Below, piece by piece: positions 20,108 through 23,820 of a stretch of DNA of 23,820 nucleotides (the first letter of the stretch is position 1; the number at the start of each line of letters is the position of its first letter). Below the pieces are notes generated by a model. The model was not told the origin of the DNA. It worked only from the letters and a program-made list of their open reading frames with translations, and searched no databases. Source of the stretch: Dimargaris cristalligena (Eukaryota; Kickxellomycota; Dimargaritomycetes; Dimargaritales; Dimargaritaceae); assembly GCA_027576995.1 (NCBI GenBank), contig JANBQC010000445.1, positions 1-23,820 of the forward strand. The letters are read 5' to 3'. Made by a program: the position numbers and the translations under genes.

Positions 20108-20331
20108 CTAAACTATTTTTAGTTTAGAAAAGATAAAGAACATCACTAAAGGTCCATATTCATCTTTTCCCACCCATTAATAAGCCATTCAATGGCTAGG
20201 CTATTTTTCCAGTATTCTATATTCTATATTCAGTATTCATAGTTTTTATTCATAACTCGAGGATCTTGTAGTTATAGAAGTCTGGGGTGTATCCCCAGAC
20301 TTAGTACCTTCAAAGCCACCAACATTGGTGG
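20108..20331. repeat. Cluster of perfect stem-loops, including a double hairpin
   Basis: CTAAACTA/TAGTTTAG lies at 20108-20127, AGCCATT/AATGGCT at 20183-20197, AAGTCTGGGG/CCCCAGACTT with a 5-nt loop at 20278-20302 and CCACCAA/TTGGTGG with a 2-nt loop at 20316-20331. The last two lie only 13 nt apart. A fifth stem, CCTGATAA/TTATCAGG, is at 20635-20652. No gene surrounds them. Confidence 0.5.
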
Positions 20332-20830
20332 TCTTCTTTATTACATTTCATATAAATACCCATTGGGTAGTCTCCTAATAAACAGGCAGTGTTTACATTA
20401 AGTATAGTTTACCAGTTAGTTATTTTGATCTACTGGTCTTGCTCTATCCCTATCATCTATTTGGCCCAAGCTCATTCATTGCGCCTTATCTGCTGTATAC
20501 TGGAAGGATCCCTATGTAATCCCCAGTTACCCTAGTTGTCCCTATCTAAAGATCAGATAAGAATTGTCCCCGCCGAGTGCATATTTTCCTTAGTTAGTTA
20601 GTTTTTCCACCAGACTGAGACTGCTCCAGTCAGCCCTGATAAGGTTATCAGGCTATATTACCTTGTGGTATTAAGTGCAACCACAACAGTAGTAACAATG
20701 GTGTATATCATTAAGGTAATGGCTTCACCTCTGTTGTAACAATATAAATTAATATGGAAATGATCATACCAGATACAATCAATAGAAAATAAGCTTTCCC
20801 TAATCTTGTACTTCACAGTAATACAAATGT

Positions 20831-20930
20831 GTGGGGCCAGGCCAGGGGAAGGTTATATGATAAGTAATAACCCCATAGTATCAGGTGTGACTATGGGAAA
20901 GCAAATATGGTGCTATAAGCCCTAATATAG
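20831..20930 (+). repeat. Dispersed repeat, copy A
   Basis: It aligns with 23651-23749 in the same orientation. Over the best 79 positions I count about 60 identities, with most differences being transitions. A stem CCCATAGT/ACTATGGG (20872-20879 with 20890-20897) is conserved in both copies. A shorter related piece lies at about 20990-21025. Confidence 0.65.
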
Positions 20931-21129
20931 TTGGATGTCTAAGCTGGCCAGATTATAGTGGATTAGATAGTCCAACACCATGCTAAGAGAAGGGAATATG
21001 ATAAATAGATAGTAACCAGTCTAGTGTTAGCTTTAATTGGATGGCCAGTTAGAGTCTTTTGATAACCTTGATACTATGAGTGACTACATAATTATTCAAC
21101 TCAGAATTAGCCCTGTAGGACAGTAGGTA

Positions 21130-21850
21130 TGCTTTTGTACTGCAATTGGTGTCTGGCCTTGCATTATTGGCCTTTGGAATCCTAGTGGGGGAATGGTCCC
21201 CCTATTGACATGACCTAAAGATGTGGAGGGTGGCTCTCTAATGGCAGAAGTTGGGAGGCTTGCCAAGTTGGATGAGATAGTAATGATAGTGGGCATAGTC
21301 AAGGCAGTAGATGGGAGTGGACAAGTGACCAAACAAGAAGGGGTGGGAGTAAAAGGGATGGATATCCCAATTTATTGCAAAGCTAATGGAACCAGAGCAT
21401 TTGAAGGAAAGTTTGAGGTAAAAAAGGACACAATAGGATCAGAATAATATGATAATTCAACTGTGTGGGTGATGACAACCTCTCAAGGTGTGGGGGATTC
21501 TACTGGTTACTTATGTACCCTTTAGAGGGCTTTTGGAGGCTGCTGGTTTATTAGAATGCCACAAAAAAAACCAACAAGAAAAAATGGAATGGATCAGAAA
21601 TACTCAGAAATAAGTCTGACTTTTGAATGCAAGGTAAGAAAAACAGACTATTAAATACAACCTGGTAGAGTAACTATGTAGTAATTATGATACCATTAAT
21701 GGTGTGTTCACTGCAAGAACAGCATAGTCAGTGGGAGAATGGTGGAAATGATGTGGCCATTGTGTATCCCAGAATTATCCACCCTTCACTGGTACAGACA
21801 AGTCACCCATAGTTTAGAGAAAAGTGCTGACCACCAAGTGGTACTACACT
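21130..21850 (+). repeat. Decayed tandem unit 1 (about 720 bp)
   Basis: It is collinear with unit 2 at an offset of 718-720 bp in its first two thirds and 753-763 bp in its last third. Anchors are GGAGGGTGGCTC (21225 and 21943), the block around GGTTACTTAT (21505) against AGTTACTTAT (22225), the TTTT(G/A)AAT(G/A)CAA block (21621 and 22341) and CCCTTCACTGGTA (21782 and 22545). The frame from 21223 reads VEGGSL and onward for 74 codons. A different frame then reads GILLVTY near 21494, and a third reads TFECKV near 21618. This is a former coding sequence with broken frames, of unknown family. Confidence 0.6.
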
Positions 21851-22600
21851 TCTGTACGGTTGCTGGAGTATGGTCTCAAGCCACTTGACTTAGGGACTTG
21901 ACAGGAGGATGCTGCATCCAAATTGGTCTGGCCCAAAGTTATGGAGGGTGGCTCCCTAGCAGCTGCCAGTGAGACATTTGCTAGGTTGGAAGACACAGAG
22001 GCAGGGGTGGATGTGGTCATTGTACAGGATAGGAATGGGTGAATATCAATTGATGTTAATTTGGAATACCTATTTTATATTGTTACTGTTAATTACAAAA
22101 TAAACTGTATAATATAAGTAACAAGCTTTGTTAAAGAGTAAGTGGCAATAATTGAGGTGGCACAACCAATGATGGAATCCAAGAAATATACAATTGCACT
22201 CTTCAAAGGGGAGGGAATTCTGCCAGTTACTTATAATATTACTTTTTTACAAACTAATCTAGGTCATTGCTTAAGAGCATTTAACCAAAGGGCTAAAGAA
22301 GAGGAGAGTTTGGAAAATGCAATAGAGATAAAGGCCATACTTTTAAATACAAAGTCAGCAATATAAATTCAATGCAAATGGTTTCAGGAATAGTGTCATT
22401 GATGCAGGGCTAACAGTCAGCTATGCCTTAGTCTAGATAACCTATTCAGGAGGGGGAAATTCACCTACCCATTAGCCTGGAGAGTGGGATATGGTGGAAA
22501 CTAGTAGGGCTTGATGTGGTTGCTGGATACAGCATCTTTTTCTGCCCTTCACTGGTAAGAATAGGCCACCCACAGCTGGGGACAAAAAGTATAATGTTGG
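21851..22600 (+). repeat. Decayed tandem unit 2 (about 750 bp)
   Basis: This is the second copy of unit 1. The frame at 21941 reads MEGGSL and stays open to a TGA at 22040. The preceding codons (PKV) match PKD in unit 1, where a TGA stands next to the position of Trp here. GILPVTY near 22214 and TFKYKV near 22338 answer GILLVTY and TFECKV in unit 1. Unit 2 is longer by about 33-43 bp in its last third. There is no intact gene; the open frame 22142-22366 is a remnant. Confidence 0.6.
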
Positions 22601-23588
22601 GTGGTGCTGTAATATAATAATATACACACAAATAGGAACAATGGCCACAAACAACTGCCCATTCTAATGTAGCTGGTTAAACCCGTGACTCACCTGAACC
22701 TGTTTTGAGTGAAATGGCTTCAGCCTTACTCTGGCTTACCACCAAGTGAAAATGATGATGCAAGCTGCTTTCTGAATTTGTATGGTAATAAAAACCTGTC
22801 TGTGTAATGTCATGAAATATCCAATACTGTTCCTATATACTGGTGTAGTGGCACTGCTTCCTCTTATGTTCCTAACCTTGCTTTACATCTACCATGGGCT
22901 ACTTATCCTTCAGATGTTGATCAGAAACTAGGATATATCAACCCCTCTTCCTTTGATGGCAATTACATTGCCTTTTTCATTTATCCCAAGGTATAGAATA
23001 GGTTGTTCTCAATAATAGGCATTGATAGTGCCCAATATCTGGTACTCTGGTGATAATTAGATGGTGCCATAAGGCTAGCCCCAATTAATTGCCCAATGAT
23101 ACCATTTTACTAACCACATCATAGCAGGTAACAAAAGTAGCCTTCACCTCAAAAAATAACATACATTGTTAGAAACCCATATAAATATTGGGCTCCTTTT
23201 GAAACCAATGACACATAGTGTCACCCAGGTTAACCACTCTTGGTTTGTTAAGAGTCCTGAGGATAGGCTTCTAATGGTAGGTGGGGCTTAGACTCAGCCA
23301 AGTGGGCTACTAGCATTAGGATGGGGGTGCAGTACTAACTAATAAAGGATAAGTGTAGGTATATGCAAGGGACATACAGTGGGTACACTTACTAGTTAGT
23401 ATGAGGGGATGAGCATATATAGAGTCTATTGAGGTAAACTGGGGGATATGAATAAGCTAAGGAATCAAACCAGTCCATAATGGGGCCCAGTTATATATAT
23501 GTGGGGACAGCTCCAGGGAGGTCCTAAGGGAGATACTACTAAACTATGGTATAGATAAATAGACTGACCAGATGGCTTCTTTATCTGG

Positions 23589-23617
23589 AAGACTCTCATG
23601 GGAACCAGAAGAGTCTT
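23589..23617. repeat. Perfect 8-bp stem-loop
   Basis: AAGACTCT (23589-23596) pairs perfectly with AGAGTCTT (23610-23617) across a 13-nt loop, 34 nt before copy B of the dispersed repeat. Its function is unknown. Confidence 0.4.
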
Positions 23618-23650
23618 GGGATCAGCATGTGGAGTGTTTTGTGTAAAGTA

Positions 23651-23749
23651 TTGGGGCTGGAAGAAGAAGGGTTATATAATAAATGATGATACCATAGTAC
23701 TGGGGGTGACTATGGGAGGGTTAATATTGTGTTATAAGACCTAATGTAA
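23651..23749 (+). repeat. Dispersed repeat, copy B
   Basis: This is the partner of copy A, 2.8 kb downstream in direct orientation. The stem is retained as CCATAGT/ACTATGG (23692-23698 with 23709-23715). Flanks beyond the alignment do not match clearly, so this is not obviously a pair of long terminal repeats. Confidence 0.65.
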
Positions 23750-23820
23750 AGAACTGAAATCAAATCCTTGAAAACTGAACTTTATTTGAAAAGATAGATA
23801 ATAAAAGGGAAAGGTGATGA

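Larger units (their letters stand above)
19022..20575. other. Intergenic, AT-rich, holding a GC island and stem-loops
   Basis: No intact gene is visible. TA-rich sequence follows the bestrophin-like gene to about 19.35 kb, then the GC-rich island (19421-19612), then AT-rich DNA with a growing number of stem-loops from 20.1 kb. CpG dinucleotides thin out rightward, the last ones being at 20571 and 20574. Confidence 0.5.
20576..23820. repeat. CpG-depleted decayed repeat domain
   Basis: The whole 3.2 kb to the window end contains only two CpG by eye (21857 and 22684), while the rest of the window has them throughout. It carries internally duplicated sequence: a 720-bp tandem pair and a 100-bp dispersed pair. 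Open frames at 21223-21447 and 22142-22366 are remnants inside the duplication and not intact genes. The pattern fits an old, methylated repeat or transposon region. Confidence 0.75.

Noticed and set aside
21223..21447. 74-codon frame as a functional small gene
   Set aside because: It lies in a decayed duplicated unit. Its partner copy is broken by a stop, and similarity between the units continues in other frames, so it is a remnant.
20831..23749. Retrotransposon with long terminal repeats
   Set aside because: The direct repeats are only about 100 bp, do not start and end with TG/CA together with target duplications, and no reverse transcriptase, integrase or capsid motif is visible between them.

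Overview
The window reads as nuclear DNA of a fungus. It has a full-length fungal-type mitofusin (Fzo1), a carboxypeptidase Y-like S10 peptidase, a fungal-type bestrophin-like (UPF0187) membrane protein and a Cid1/Trf-family nucleotidyltransferase. Two genes carry short spliceosomal introns with GTAAGT donors, and genes are separated by 1-2 kb AT-rich gaps. An early-diverging lineage (zoopagomycotan type) is a guess from protein divergence and layout, not something the sequence proves.

Layout. 1-2.45 kb, minus strand: a lineage-specific gene for a predicted secreted protein with an F-box-like segment. Its reading frame is one continuous frame broken by two TAA codons, most likely inside introns. 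2.45-4.56 kb: no gene seen. 4.56-8.24 kb, plus: Cid1-like protein of 1141 aa in two exons, whose GS motif is rebuilt exactly by splicing but whose acidic triad looks degenerate (D-N-A). 9.34-11.98 kb, plus: FZO1, one exon, 879 aa. 13.95-15.72 kb, plus: S10 serine carboxypeptidase, two exons, 524 aa, with an N-terminal membrane anchor. 17.66-19.02 kb, plus: bestrophin-like protein, one exon, 453 aa.

From 19.0 kb on no intact gene is visible. A small GC-rich, hairpin-rich island sits at 19.42-19.61 kb in AT-rich DNA, and a group of perfect stem-loops lies at 20.1-20.65 kb. From about 20,576 to the end (3.2 kb) I find only two CpG dinucleotides by eye. That tract holds a decayed 720-bp tandem duplication with traces of former coding sequence, and a separate pair of dispersed repeats that share a stem. 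This looks like an old repeat domain eroded by CpG methylation and deamination.

The four recognisable genes do not form a pathway: mitochondrial outer-membrane fusion, vacuolar/secretory proteolysis, anion channel and RNA 3'-end or RNA-binding function. They look like ordinary independently transcribed eukaryotic genes. The unusual material is the right-hand CpG desert, the GC island, the degenerate nucleotidyltransferase and the left-end secreted protein gene.
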